Source: Topomyia yanbarensis (Eukaryota > Arthropoda > Insecta > Diptera > Culicidae). From it: a stretch of DNA of 64,000 bases. How positions within the stretch are numbered: the stretch's first letter is position 1; each line of letters starts with the position of its first letter. The position numbers were made by a program, and so were the translations under genes. The notes beneath the pieces were generated by a model that was not told the origin of the DNA, ran no database searches, and saw only the letters and a list, made by a program, of their open reading frames with translations. Below, one piece after another: positions 44,858 to 55,470 of the stretch. The stretch lies in assembly GCF_030247195.1 (NCBI RefSeq), contig NC_080671.1, forward strand, positions 496,001 to 560,000, in the 5' to 3' direction.

Positions 44858-45026
44858 TATTTTTGTTTCGATTATAGACATTTTATTCTTAGGGTCATTC
44901 GCTTGTTCATTCAGATTATTTCTATAAAAAAATCTCTCTTCCGGGGGGGTTGGGAATCGAACCGAGATGAGCTGCGTACATGCCAATCGATGTACCAACT
45001 ACGTTATGCCTGCCCGGGTCTGATCT
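44849..45026 (-). mobile_element. tRNA-derived SINE (Feilai-like), full length
   Basis: The element is 44858-45017 with exact 9-bp direct repeats GTCTGATCT (44849-44857, 45018-45026). Reading minus it starts GGGCAGGCATAACGTAGTTGG (degenerate A box TAACGTAGTTGG) and has the B box GGTTCGATTCCC. A body with 'gaatgacccta' and 'tctataatcgaaac' follows, then an A-rich 3' end. tRNA-like and Pol III-type promoter elements are clear. It depends on a LINE for mobility. Confidence 0.85.
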
Positions 45027-45264
45027 GATTTGGTAAAAATATATATTTGATATTAAATAAATGAAATAGCCTAGAATTTTCGCTATTCTATTTTTATCAT
45101 ACACGGATTTTTGAATTTTTTATTGCGCTCTCAAATAATTTTTTGTCGAAATAGTACTTGTCAAAATTTTAGTTTTTGGTAAAAATCCGGGTCCCCTTCA
45201 GAACTCCGGGCCCGGGAGGAAACACCCCGTTTCACCCCCCCCTCTCGTCGGCCCTGACTAGACG

Positions 45265-46968
45265 ATATGCCGTCATATATGGTTTAGTAAGAAATATTGT
45301 GCGATTCTGGGACAACACTATCAAAATTGTCATTAGCGGTTTTTTTTAATGTAAAAGGTTATCTTCTCATTAAAAGTACTTTCACGAAAAGTTAAAAAAT
45401 CATTTTGATACATCTTTTGATCTTTTGTGCATTTGAATTGTTAGAAATTGTCAATTTTCAACCGCCTATTGATTGGCTTTTACTTAATAAAAAAAAACTC
45501 TTTTCTGAAAGGTGGCAGCTTTTACCAATTTGCAATATCGACAGACCCCTTTTTTGTATTTAAAATTTACAAACTTGCATTTTGATTAAAATAAAATTTC
45601 CTGAAAGTTGAAAAATTCACTATTTTACACTTAGCGAACCCAGTTTTTAGCGACTGCAGTATATGCCTTGTTGGATACCGATCCGTACCTCGCGATAAAC
45701 TTTGCAATATCATTCGAAGTGGCGACTGTCTGCCAATTAAACACCGATCTTCAGGAGGAAGACAAAATTTTGTGCATGTGTGTTTAAAAAAGTGTGATGT
45801 TCTCTAGTTTGTCTACTTCTAAAAAAATGTTCTCCTATTTGAAGCGGATCAATCGACTATTAATAAATATGATGAAAGATTCCAACAGTATTGGCTCTTA
45901 CTCACGAATACTGTATTCACTACAACTGTACTATATTTCTTCTCGATCTTATAACAGAATTTGAAAATATTGGATATTGGTAGTTGTTATGATGTACACT
46001 AGGAAAATATGCTAGAGTAGTGACAATATTTTCAAGTTCCACAGAAACAATCTCCCTTTTTTGGATACTCCAGAGTTATTTGCATCTGCTCTAGGAGACC
46101 ACCAATCCTCCAAGCGACTCAATCTGCTCGAACCGAATGCGCAATTCAACTACTCGAACATATTACACCGATCTGAGGAAGCGATTTATCATTTCCAAGA
46201 GCCAAAGTAATTGGTCGAGTGAAACAATCAACATTCTCGCAGGTGCCGGTCTGGCACTTCTTCATGAAACCAGCCAACATAGCTCGACAGCTAGCAGGAA
46301 TCTCATATATCTCCACCCAAGCAAAGTACAAGTAAATTGTAAGTAGAACCACTCATCCACAAACCAGTCATGTACACATCTGTACCAACGAGAATGGATT
46401 ATGCCAGACGAAGGCAAGAGGTCCAGCACCAACTCGTCCCATCTCAGTAAAAAAATATACTTGTGCCTGTTCCTAACTCTTTGAAAGCCCCATTTAATCA
46501 GAGATTGGTTGATAAAAAGAAACATCAGTCGTTTTCTACTCAGACCAAACAATACGTTTTTCCCTGCATATTAACATCCTCGATATCAGTTTCTAGCTTA
46601 CCAAACTGAACAAGCAAAATTAATATCATTTGTGCAGTGGCACTACCCGGGGAACTTGGTCATATACCCTTTTGCTCTATTGCCAATGCGGTGTGATATC
46701 CGAACCGGAACATTATTTGATGATATCTAGAAAGTACACAATTCTATAAAAACCATTGCCCAACATTATTGATTTTTAATTACCATAACTTGAATTTTGA
46801 TTAAAAACTATTTCCCAAAAATTGAAACATACGCGATTTTTACACATTGACAGATCATCTTCATTTGCATTGCAAATATCCAATGCCATTTATTTTCAGC
46901 TGCCGTTACTAAATGCCTTAAAGAAAAATATTTTTTTTGCACGTTTCTCGAAATAACACGGATTTTTT
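45265..46968. other. Gene-free DNA
   Basis: No coding region supported. Overlapping frames at 46137-46552 on both strands have no recognisable domain, although the 46090-46450 stretch is less AT-rich than its surroundings. Nothing else seen. Confidence 0.45.
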
Positions 46969-47205
46969 GCCTTTCTCATATAAAGAAAGGCACTGAAAAA
47001 ATCGACTTTTCAACCGAGGCCCGGAGGGCCGTGTGTCATATACCATTCGATTCAGTTCGTCGAGATCGGCAAATGTCTGTGTGTATGTGTGTGTGTGTCA
47101 TTTAAACTCACACAATATTCTCAGAGAAGGCTGAACCGATTTCCACAAACTTAGTTGCATCTGAAACGTATAACGCTCCCATAAGCTGATATTGAATTTT
47201 TACTT

Positions 47206-47536
47206 TTTTATTTCGACTATGTTAGTCACATTTTCTTTTTTACGTTTTAACGACATTCAATTAGCTAGAGATTACTGGGTAGGGAAAGTTATGAAACTTA
47301 GAGCCATAGTACTCAAGTGAGAGCAAGGATGTGAAGTAAACAGATCGGAAAACTAGAAGTGGCAGGGTCATTAGAACAGGCTTAATATCGTGCGGGCTTA
47401 ATTTTTGCCTTCTGATAATGAGGGTCGAGCTTAGGCAGAATAACTACGAATCACCCGAGTTCACTATCATGTGTCCTTGATAAAGGTAGACGTATCTATC
47501 TTTACCGTGACAACCGGCAATCTCTAGCTAATTGAA
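47206..47536 (+). mobile_element. MITE B, copy 2, inside family A
   Basis: Carries perfect 18-bp inverted repeats: TTCAATTAGCTAGAGATT at 47256-47273 and its inverse at 47519-47536. The uninterrupted paralogue at ~62095-62110 runs 'gctattgaatttttagttga', whereas here 'ttgaattttta' is present on both sides of the insert, consistent with a target duplication. The extra ~50 bp on the left also accompany copy 1 at 10.3 kb, so one repeat is subterminal. Confidence 0.75.
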
Positions 47537-48256
47537 TTTTTAGTTGATCCGACTTCCGGTTCCGGGGTTACGGGTTGAAGAGTGCGGTCACACAGTAAAT
47601 TCCCATATAAACTGGTTAAACCATGATGTCCAAATGACGTAAAACATATTAAAATGGGTTCAACATTACTCTAGTTTGCGGGTCTGGATCGCTGATGATG
47701 CATCCGGGAAACTCGCCAAGTTCCTAAGCAAATGTAACACCTATTACCCAGCGAATTCTCTACCGATTTTTACAAACATGATTTCAAATGAAAGACACAG
47801 TAATTCCATTGAGTGCTGCTGAATTTAATTCGGTTCTGATTCTTGTTTCCGGAGTTACAAGTTGGTTAGTAAGGATACGCTGGAATTCCCCATACAATCG
47901 TAACACCGCAGAGGCTAAAAACTATTGAAATAGCCACCAAATCACTTCGATTCGCACGTCTAGACCACTGATTGCCAATCAAACATTCTTTGGATATATT
48001 TTCCACTATCGACGATTCCGGAAGTTCCGGATTCCGGGCATATTCCACAATTTAAGTCACATCGGTTCTTCGGTGCTGGCTGAACCAATGTTCTCAAACC
48101 AAGTCTCAAATGAAAGGCAACATTTGCGGTTGAGTATTGTGTCGCTACTAAGCACACAAACCCCCCACCCACCCTTGCCCTCACACCTCGCTCCTTCATC
48201 ACTCCTCTCCCTTTGGACCACCCCCACATCCTCATTTCGTTCATCCACCCCGTATA

Positions 48257-48982
48257 GAGGAATTCCACGAAGATCCGTCCGAAAATCATTAAAATCGTGA
48301 CCAAAATTAAAATCGTGACAAAAGTTATTCGCGTTACCCCATCATAAAATGTGAAAAATTTAATGTTTCTCGTTTTAAAGACGTAAAAGCAACTTTTTTA
48401 GTGTATTTGGATCATGGAGAAGCTTTCAATAAAAAAGTTTTCCTAACAACAACTTTTGACATATTTTTATAATTCTTACTATTTACATTAAAAAATACAA
48501 TTTGCTTTTTGAATATAATTCTAAACGGCATTCCAAATCGAAATGCTCTTAACAAAAATTTTCTAAAATGTAGTAGTTCTCGAGATATTTTAACTTTTGT
48601 TTTAACAACACAATTATTTTGTTTTATTGCGACCTTTTCATAAATTAGTCGCATTTCTCCATCAACAATAATAGGTTTTTCAAAAGGTCCGTAAACTTTC
48701 CTGCAACTTTCTCTTTGACATCTAGACGATATTGTGAAACATTTGAAAGTTACATGAAAACAACCAAAATATGATTCAACTATATAGTTTAATCATCAGA
48801 CCCTATGGTTGAAATATATTTTGGTTGCTTTCATGTAACTTTTGAAAAATTGCTCTTGTATCAAAATATTCCAATTGCCAGAGAATATCATGGAGATTCA
48901 TACAGTGAACACACTTGCAAAGTTTCGTTCGAATCGACGATGGTCATATTTTGCGGTCGGCCGGTTTCTCATGGAATCCCTC
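48257..48982. mobile_element. TIR element (726 bp) inside family A, with internal hairpin
   Basis: Ends: GAGGAATTCCACGAAGATC at left; GAGGGATTCCATGAGAAAC inverted at right, followed by a further matching 'cgnccga'. The paralogue at 62869-62885 reads straight through (cgtataccgaaataag), so it is an unoccupied site. Inside, a ~40-bp inverted repeat (48738-48779 with 48808-48851; 'gaaaacaaccaaaatat' type) would form a long hairpin. No transposase. Confidence 0.75.
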
Positions 48983-49536
48983 GAAATAAGATGAAGGATT
49001 TCTGACACATCCTCCACTCCCACTCTACTAAACCCCCACCCGTTCCACTTCCAAACCCATCCCACCAACATTTCAAAATATAATCACATGAAGATAACAT
49101 TGAACTCACGCTATTAAGTTAATTAAATATTAGGGGAGCCCGGGGCAAGTTGGTGGTTGGGGTAAGTTTGCAGAATCCCTTTGTCTTCGTTTCTATTAGA
49201 CATATAGCGCTGCCTCTCATTGTGTACCTCGAGTTATGTGAAACCCATTATCCAATGTGTTTTTGTTAAAAAAACATTTTCTTTTGTAAAAATTTTGGGC
49301 GATATTGTGTTTTCGAACATACCAAGTAATTTTTTTAAATTTTAAACACTTTGTGTTATTTAGGGTGATTTTAAATCTATTTCCCAATCGATTTTATGTT
49401 TCGATAGTGCGAAAAAAGAGCTTTCAGTTTCCGTATAGATATTAAATGTATCCACGAATTAAAGTTATTTTTTAACTAGTTTTTTTTTTTGAAAAATATG
49501 CGGTTGGAGTAAGTTGGCACTGCAAATATAGTCCTT

Positions 49537-49668
49537 AAATATTTTTATGCATTGTAACCTCCTAGTTTTAAAATATCCAAAATGTAAAAACAAAAGAATT
49601 TGGCACCGCCAAGCTAACGTATTTGTGCCTATCAAATAAACGAAATGATTAAAAAAAAATATTTTTAT
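49537..49668 (+). mobile_element. Extremely 5'-truncated I-clade LINE copy (108 bp) with 12-bp TSD
   Basis: The insert 49549-49656 is just the last ~108 bp of an I-clade element: 'gtaacctcctagttttaaaa', the hairpin GGCAC...GTGCC at 49602-49629, 'tatcaaataaacg' and nine A. Exact 12-bp direct repeats AAATATTTTTAT flank it (49537-49548, 49657-49668). Confidence 0.85.
49602..49629 (+). other. I-clade 3'-terminal hairpin (third element)
   Basis: Outer stem GGCAC/GTGCC with GCTAACG in the loop region. The inner stem is weak here. Confidence 0.6.
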
Positions 49669-50259
49669 TTTTGGTATTCACTCCAAAGAAAAACTTTGTG
49701 TATCTCGTCAATGCAGGGGATATTTACTTCGGCCAATCGCCTGAAAAATTTCGAAAATATGCTTTTGAATATGGAATACGCGTCAAAGTAAAATGCCGGA
49801 GTATTGAGACTGAAATATTTTGGCAATTGTCGGTTAATATACAATTTTATTGAAAAGACATTCAGCACGAACCTTTGACAACAAAAACAATGCAACAAAC
49901 ACTGTGATAAAATTCAGGGATGTTGGCTACAGCCGCATGTTCTATTTTGCAAGATCTATCTACATCAAAGTTGTAAAAATGGACACTGAAAACACCACTA
50001 ACTAGTCCCGGTCTCCCCTATACTTTTTTGTTTAAAGTAAGTCTGCGTCTACTTTCGTGGTAGTCGCGGGATACGTGCTAATTGAAATTAGATTGTAATA
50101 GACATTTCCACAATTCTATTGAACAAAACCAGCTAATGAATCATAGTTTGGATAAATGAGAAAGGCGCAATTTCACCACTAGTTGGATTAAAAAAGGTTT
50201 TTTTCTATTCCGGAAATAGTGATATTGTTGAGGTTATAGAGAACTTTTTATTATTTGGA

Positions 50260-50440
50260 CAAATTTGAAGCCTCATTTTCTTTTATAGTTTTTTAAGACT
50301 TTCTATTAGAGGATACTGAGTACGAAAAGTTATGAAATTTTTTGAGCCATAGTACCCAAGTGAAAGCAAGGATTTGCAATAAACAAATCAGAAAACTAGA
50401 AGTGGCAGGGTCTTTAGAAACAAGCTCAAAATCGGACTAT
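50260..50440 (+). repeat. MITE B fragment
   Basis: Matches ~47265-47400: 'actg(g/a)gta-g-aaagttatgaaa', 'gagccatagtac', 'caagtgaaagcaagga' and 'cagaaaactagaagtggcag'. Only the left half is present. Confidence 0.65.
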
Positions 50441-52104
50441 TTTTTTTGTTTTTTGCTGGCAGGAGTCTAACAAGGAATTCGATTCCAAATTTTGTGAATT
50501 AACACAATAATGAGTGAACTATTTCTTAAAAAAAAATCACTACAAAGATGAAGAGCAAATTTTTCCCAAAGTTAAGGAGTTTAACCCTTGCGTTAGGCAC
50601 TACAATCAACCGTGAGTTTGATGTTATACACATGGTATAATTATATACAATTTCGGAATCGTATTAAACTATTTCCGAACTATTTATGTAATGCTCAACA
50701 TATTGCAAATACTACTGATATATTCCATCATTATAATTCAACTATTAAACTACCATACTACTTGTAGCTATAATTTCGAGTATCTTCCGTATTCGACAAT
50801 GCTTATGTTCGATATTATACCAGGTAATGGTTATTCTATCAATAATAGAACCATATTGGAAATGGTTTTCAAACGTTTGATGAAATATTTGGTTTATGGT
50901 ACACATTTATACGGGTAGTTAGGATATAGCGTTTGCACATAGCAATCATTTTCTACTTGTGGCATCACCGAGAGCAACTGACTTGTTAAAAGCAAAACGT
51001 TTAGTGAAAATTAGAATACACAATGCAATGTGATGATCCTATATTTCGCCATACTTCTATCATCACCCTACTAATATGAAGCCGTTTGTTAGAGCAGTAT
51101 CTGCCATCCGTGTTGAACGCATTGGCTCAAATGATGGTGCGATAATTTAAGGCATTCGATAAAAGTTTTCTGAGCGTTTATGTATAGAATTGAATCAAAT
51201 GAGGGTTTATGTAGTGTTTGATTCTTGTTCACATGTCTCCCCATAGTGCAACGTTTCGAAGGCATATTCCTTCATTTTCACGGGAAAGCCGAGTTTGAAC
51301 ATAAATTAGTTATAGTTTTCTCAATGTCAAAATTTTCTCTGGGTTTTACATATTTACTATTATTAAGGTAATACTTTGGCATCTTAGAAAAATATTTTAC
51401 TAATATTCATAATATAAATGTTTGAAGATTTTGTAAAGTACCATTTCACGTTCGTTTTCAAATTCTTGAAAACATATGAAAATATATGTTCAAATTAGTT
51501 ATTTGAAAACTAAAATATCCTATTTCGTGATGATATTATTGAAAACGCGTATTACATTGTATTGGTGACAACTTTTATGAAAAATCAAAGTCAAAAAATA
51601 TCTGCAATAATATGATCCGGAAAAAAGTCTCTCAAATATCCCCTGAACTCTCGTAGGGGGATGCAAGTATAATGATGTTTCTAGTTTGTTATAAATTCCT
51701 TTATGAGTATCATAAATCGTTATCAATTCAAACAAACTTTAGCGTAAGAATATGAGACAGAAAGTTTTTAGTGAACTATTCGTATGGAACCTTCTCATAG
51801 TGCATTGGCCAGTTGACGTAAAACGTTTGTCTCAGACATCTGTGACCAACAAGACATCTTCGAATTCCAAAACAAATTGAGTGTTGCAGTTTCCTGATAA
51901 CTAATTAGGGAGCTACACCACAGTAGAGCACAACAAAACAGACACACCTTAAAAAAAATCTTGACGCAATCGAGAGATGATTCGAAATCTTGTAAAATGA
52001 GATTTATAGCACTTTATAGCACAAATAATGTTTTCAAATAATTTCATCACAAATAATTTTACATTTCTTGTTTTAATTTCTACAGAAATTTTTTTCCTAC
52101 TTCT
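50441..52104. other. Gene-free AT-rich DNA with one copy of repeat C
   Basis: Apart from repeat C at 51195-51345 nothing is recognisable. Short frames (for example 50691-50918) are AT-driven. Confidence 0.5.
51195..51345 (+). repeat. Dispersed repeat C, copy 3
   Basis: Contains 'ccccatagtgcaacgtttcg', 'aaggcatattccttcatttt' and 'ttagttatagttttctcaat', matching the copies at 11.9 and 42.1 kb. Confidence 0.65.
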
Positions 52105-52114
52105 TTTTTAACAG

Positions 52115-52142
52115 GGCTCAATACGTTAGCATAACTGAGTCG
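52115..52142 (-). other. 3'-end hairpin of ORF1-only LINE, copy B
   Basis: Reading minus, CTCA pairs with TGAG around the inner TATGC-TAAC-GTAT. The TAAC loop is conserved and the outer stem is partly decayed. Confidence 0.5.
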
Positions 52143-52181
52143 TGGGTCTTTTATGATTTTTACAATATGTAAAAAATAAAA

Positions 52182-53060
52182 TTAATTTTCAACTATCCAT
52201 CGAGTGTTGTTGACGCAGATTACTGCTGCGTGTTGAGATTCTCTTCCTTGGTGGTGAAACATGAAGTGCGTTGTTTGCCGCACCTTGGGTGTCATTCGGT
52301 TCGTTTTCTCTCGCGTTTTCATTCTCCTCTCATTATGGGTCGCTTCTTCTTCGGTATTTGATTGTTTATTGGTGGTGTTGGTTGTTGCTTTGGAGGCATT
52401 TGGTGTAATCGTTTTTACTTCGCTGTTGCTAATGGCAGTTGATTTAGTGGTACTAGGCCCGATCGTTGCTGAGCTGGTGTTTGTTACTGCCCGGACTACA
52501 GTCGTTGGTTTAACAACCGGTTTGTGGTTTAGCATACGACGACTGTATAACGGCTTTGGTCGTAACAGGTGGAATTTCTTTAGCAGACTCTGCACAAGAT
52601 TTTCCGTGCTTTAGCGACTGATCACAGTATTGGCACGTAGGAAACACCTTGAGCTGAACTGCATGAGGCGGTCAAGTAGGAGGGAATAGGTTTTGTCGGA
52701 CACAGTCGCAACGCCATTGAAAAATCCTGGGAAGTATCTTCCTTAACACTATCCTATTCTCCGTACTTTGAGATGAGTTGCTTGATAGCGGCGGAACTAG
52801 TACATGGTGTCAGGTCGGTTAGCTTTATTTTCAATGCTGTCATTATCTATATAAGTTGAGATGCTGCATAAAATGTCATTTCATTCGACGACGTGTTTCA
52901 AGTTGTTCTGCGAAGCAAATGACTCTGCTTGACTAATGTTTTCGAACATAATCAGTACCATAGGACGTAGATGGTGGAATGGAATAAGTTGAGCATTTCG
53001 AGTAGTTAATAGCAACACAGTTTGCTCCGAAACGGGGTATAAACGTGTTTTGAATTGTCA
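52182..53060 (-). pseudogene. LINE ORF1 (gag-like) remnant
   Basis: Reading minus, disconnected frames resemble the ORF1 core of jockey/I-type LINEs: KLTDLTPCTSSAAIKQLISK followed by YGE and a stop, then PTKPIPSYLTASCSSA. A knuckle-like CQYCDQSLKHGKSC follows, in which the expected His is shifted by one residue, so zinc binding is doubtful. The last open frame (52595-52182, 137 codons) is a Thr/Ser/Asn-rich tail with TEEEATHNERR and KTREKTNRMTPK, ending VNNTRWIVEN. Several stops and shifts disable it. It is more degenerate than copy A around the knuckle, but extends ~400 bp further upstream. Confidence 0.6.
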
Positions 53061-53065
53061 CTCAT

Positions 53066-54595
53066 TGTTTCTTCACGTTTCACACAATAAGTAGAAGGAA
53101 TCAATTTTTAGTTTTGCAAACAGAGAAAGTGACGCAGTTTCTGAACTGAGCAAGATAAGAAATTTATTTTGAATCGATTCGAGAAAACAAAAACAAAATT
53201 GAAATCGAAAATGAAAATTCCTTAGCTGGTAGCCATTTGGAAACACCTTTTGTTAGCGGGCTATATGGCCAACGGCTCAGCAAAAATGTGTTTGTTGATT
53301 ACTGATACTACATGGAACATTTGTGCAGCTAAGTACACTGAAAGCCATTCAATGAAAAAAATAACTAAACAAATTCTTATTTTCCTAATTAGTTGATTTC
53401 AACAGAAGAATGAAAAACAATACTAAATTTTCCTTTAATTATGCGAGATTCTCAAATAATAGTTTTAGAAAATTATTATTGATTTTGACTCAAGACGCAC
53501 ATCATGCGAAATGGCAGCAAACTAGCCAAGATTCACACCTTACTGAAATACATCGAAGTAGCGACAGCAACTATGTTCATTAGGGTGGGGCAAAATGATC
53601 GTTTTTTCAGCACAGCACTTTTTTGGTTCGTTTTAGGGATCCAAATAACTGTGCAAAATGTAGGGTCGATTGGTTTTGACCCGGCGTAGCGCATTGCGTT
53701 TGAAATTTATATAGAAATTAGTATGGGAAAACCTACTTTTTTGCATTTACAATTATGCAGACTGCAATTATTTCTGCAGTATTCCAACAATTAGATGGAA
53801 GTGTAGTCCAGGATATGCTGAAAAACTTTGTCGAAGGATATATGGTGTTAAAACAAAGTTATAGCTGTTCAAAGATTGATAGAACGAAATAAATGCCAAA
53901 AATCTTTTTTTTTTTCAACACTGCGGATTTACCAATGATATTTCATATAACATACAAACATAACATCATATATTTTAGATTCACCACCTTGGTTTTTTTG
54001 GATGAATTATTTAAAAGTCTTAGCTCAATTTCATAGGCGTAGATAGTTGAGGAATAGGGCGCAATGAGGGTCAGGGGGGGGGGGGGCTAGTGCAATTGTG
54101 CCCGGACTGAAACAAACGTTACAAGCTGAGGCAAGCGTTTCAAGCTTTTGCTCAGATAAGCGTGTCAAGTTTTGTGCTAGGTTATAACGTTCGTGTCCAG
54201 ACTGAGGCTGACAGCATAAAATCAACAGCGCTGGATTATTGTTTTCAACAAAAACTTAGTTCGCCCAAATGTCGACTAGACGAAACCAAAAAATCAACTA
54301 ATTTTATGGTTCAAATTGAGATGAATCGGTTTTCCGTGTACCAATTACTCCATTCTTTTAAAATTCGTTGAATTAATTTTCCATAACCTGGGATAGAACT
54401 GCGATTTTGAGGATACTGAAGCCCGCACGATAGTGTTGACTAATTGGAAGGTATCTCCGACGACCGACATCCTTTCATGATTAATGGAGGACAATTTGTA
54501 TAACGAAGGCAAAAATAATGCAGGTTAATCTACTTTTCAAAATAAACCTTCTGGACCAAAGATAAGCCATTTAATATAATCTATATATCATGTGA
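53066..54595. other. Gene-free DNA with repeat remnants
   Basis: At 53582 'agggtggggcaaaatgatcg' begins a stretch resembling a dispersed mosquito repeat. A poly-G run lies at ~54075-54088. The short frames 53504-53689 and 54162-54371 have no recognisable features. Confidence 0.45.
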
Positions 54596-54599
54596 TCTA

Positions 54600-55470
54600 A
54601 CTAAACAAAACTCGGGCGTGTACGAAAAGTATTTTGTCTACATACCCGCCCGGAAAGTAGAGATTGATGGTGTAGTCTCCGAGAGGGGTTTACTTGCAAA
54701 ATGCGGGGTTCACTCCTTTCAGAACTCTTAGCTTCCGGCAGTGGTATCCAAACAATTGCGTTCAACAAAAATCGAGGAGTTCGACAAGACGTTTTGATTT
54801 CCATCAGGCTCACTTCGAGCGTTTCGCCGGATTTGTTCTTCAAAAGTTGATTCTTTTGAACGGGACTCGTCTACCTATTCGCCTTTTTGTACCGAGGGAT
54901 ATAAACTGCCGTTGTTGCAAATAATGGGGCCCTGGAGTTATCCATTGTAGAAACAAGGCACGGTGCCTTAGTTATTGGCATTTCAGTTTTGTGGGTACCC
55001 GGGTACCCTCGTCTGCCTGTTACGTAGTACAAAATATCAGAAGCCACTCCCTACTATAGCAATAATATTATTGAAGCTTAATTTAGTGAAGTTCCAAGAT
55101 GTTACAAAGTTTCAATTTCTAGCTATGGATAAAACATTGGAATTTCATCACTTGAAACACAAAAAGATACCCAGGTACCCCGTCGGACAAATAACGGTTA
55201 AAGGTCAGACGAAACGAGCGCCCGGCGCGAACAACCGTGGACGGCCTCTAACTCTGTTGTGGGCAGAGAGTGCTCAGAATTGTACGCGAAAAGGTCTTAT
55301 AAGGACTTTTTGAACGTCGGATCGCCCGAACTTTTTCGAATATACGCGACGTTAAGAACGCAAATGAAAATTTTTATGAAAGCTGAAAAAGCAATTATTG
55401 GGACCGGTTCGTCGACGGATTAAGGAGCGATACAATATTTCGACTGGTCACTTGGCCCTACGTTGCATAT
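54600..55470 (+). pseudogene. Internally deleted I-clade LINE relative (ORF1 fused to ORF2 linker)
   Basis: First part (54630-54930): frames matching ORF1 of the 26.7-kb element, namely YFVYIPARKVEIDGVVSERG and, after stops, RFAGFVLQKLILLNGTRLPI followed by RLFVPRDINCRCCK, which includes the first knuckle Cys pair. Second part (55196-55460): QTKRAPGANNRGRPLT and, further on, 'cgttaagaacgcaaatgaaa' and 'ttcgtcgacggattaa', which align with the linker of ORF2 at ~28850-29110. The knuckle region, the ORF2 endonuclease and everything after the linker are missing. Many stops and shifts make it old and dead. Confidence 0.65.

Larger units (their letters stand above)
42232..45264. mobile_element. hAT-like non-autonomous element (3.0 kb) with 8-bp TSD
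   Basis: The element is 42240-45256. Exact 8-bp direct repeats ACTAGACG flank it (42232-42239, 45257-45264), the duplication length typical of the hAT superfamily. Ends are inverted with 12 of 15 matches: CAGTGCCGTAGAGAG on the left, CAGGGCCGACGAGAG read inward from the right, then G/C-rich 'cgggcccggg' on both sides. There is no transposase frame. The interior holds a retroposon (42658-42877), two SINEs and a small TIR element. Confidence 0.8.
49133..50018. mobile_element. TA-flanked TIR element (886 bp) inside family A
   Basis: TIRs GGGGAGCCCGGGGCAAGTTGG (left) and GGGGAGACCGGGACTAGTTA (right, inverted) are flanked by TA at 49131-49132 and 50019-50020, indicating a Tc1/mariner-type origin. 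'GGTTGG(A/G)GTAAGTT' occurs again internally at ~49502. No transposase. It is interrupted by a LINE 3' tail at 49549-49656. Confidence 0.8.
46969..50200 (+). mobile_element. Repeat family A, long copy with nested insertions
   Basis: Starts with the 23-nt palindrome GCCTTTCTCATATAAAGAAAGGC (46969-46991). Then come the CGAGGCCCGGAGGGCCG block, a TG microsatellite (~47083-47098), monomers beginning near 47135, 47761 and 48081, a C-rich segment (48155-48250) and 'cacatgaagataacattg' (~49087). It ends with the CCACTAG-type terminus (~50170-50190). Insertions at ~47206-47536, 48257-48982 and 49133-50018 inflate it to 3.2 kb. Non-coding. Confidence 0.75.
52105..53065 (-). mobile_element. ORF1-only LINE derivative, copy B
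   Basis: Same architecture as copy A at 8.6-9.2 kb but longer at its 5' side. Reading minus: ORF1 remnant from ~53060, zinc-knuckle region (~52600-52640), Thr/Ser-rich tail, the TCAACACGCAGCAG block (~52222-52235), a 3' UTR with 'acgtattgagccctgtt' and the tail at ~52105. No ORF2. Confidence 0.65.

Noticed and set aside
44930..45017. True tRNA gene in the second SINE
   Set aside because: It has the same tRNA-like head but a 9-bp target duplication and SINE tail, so it is a retroposon.
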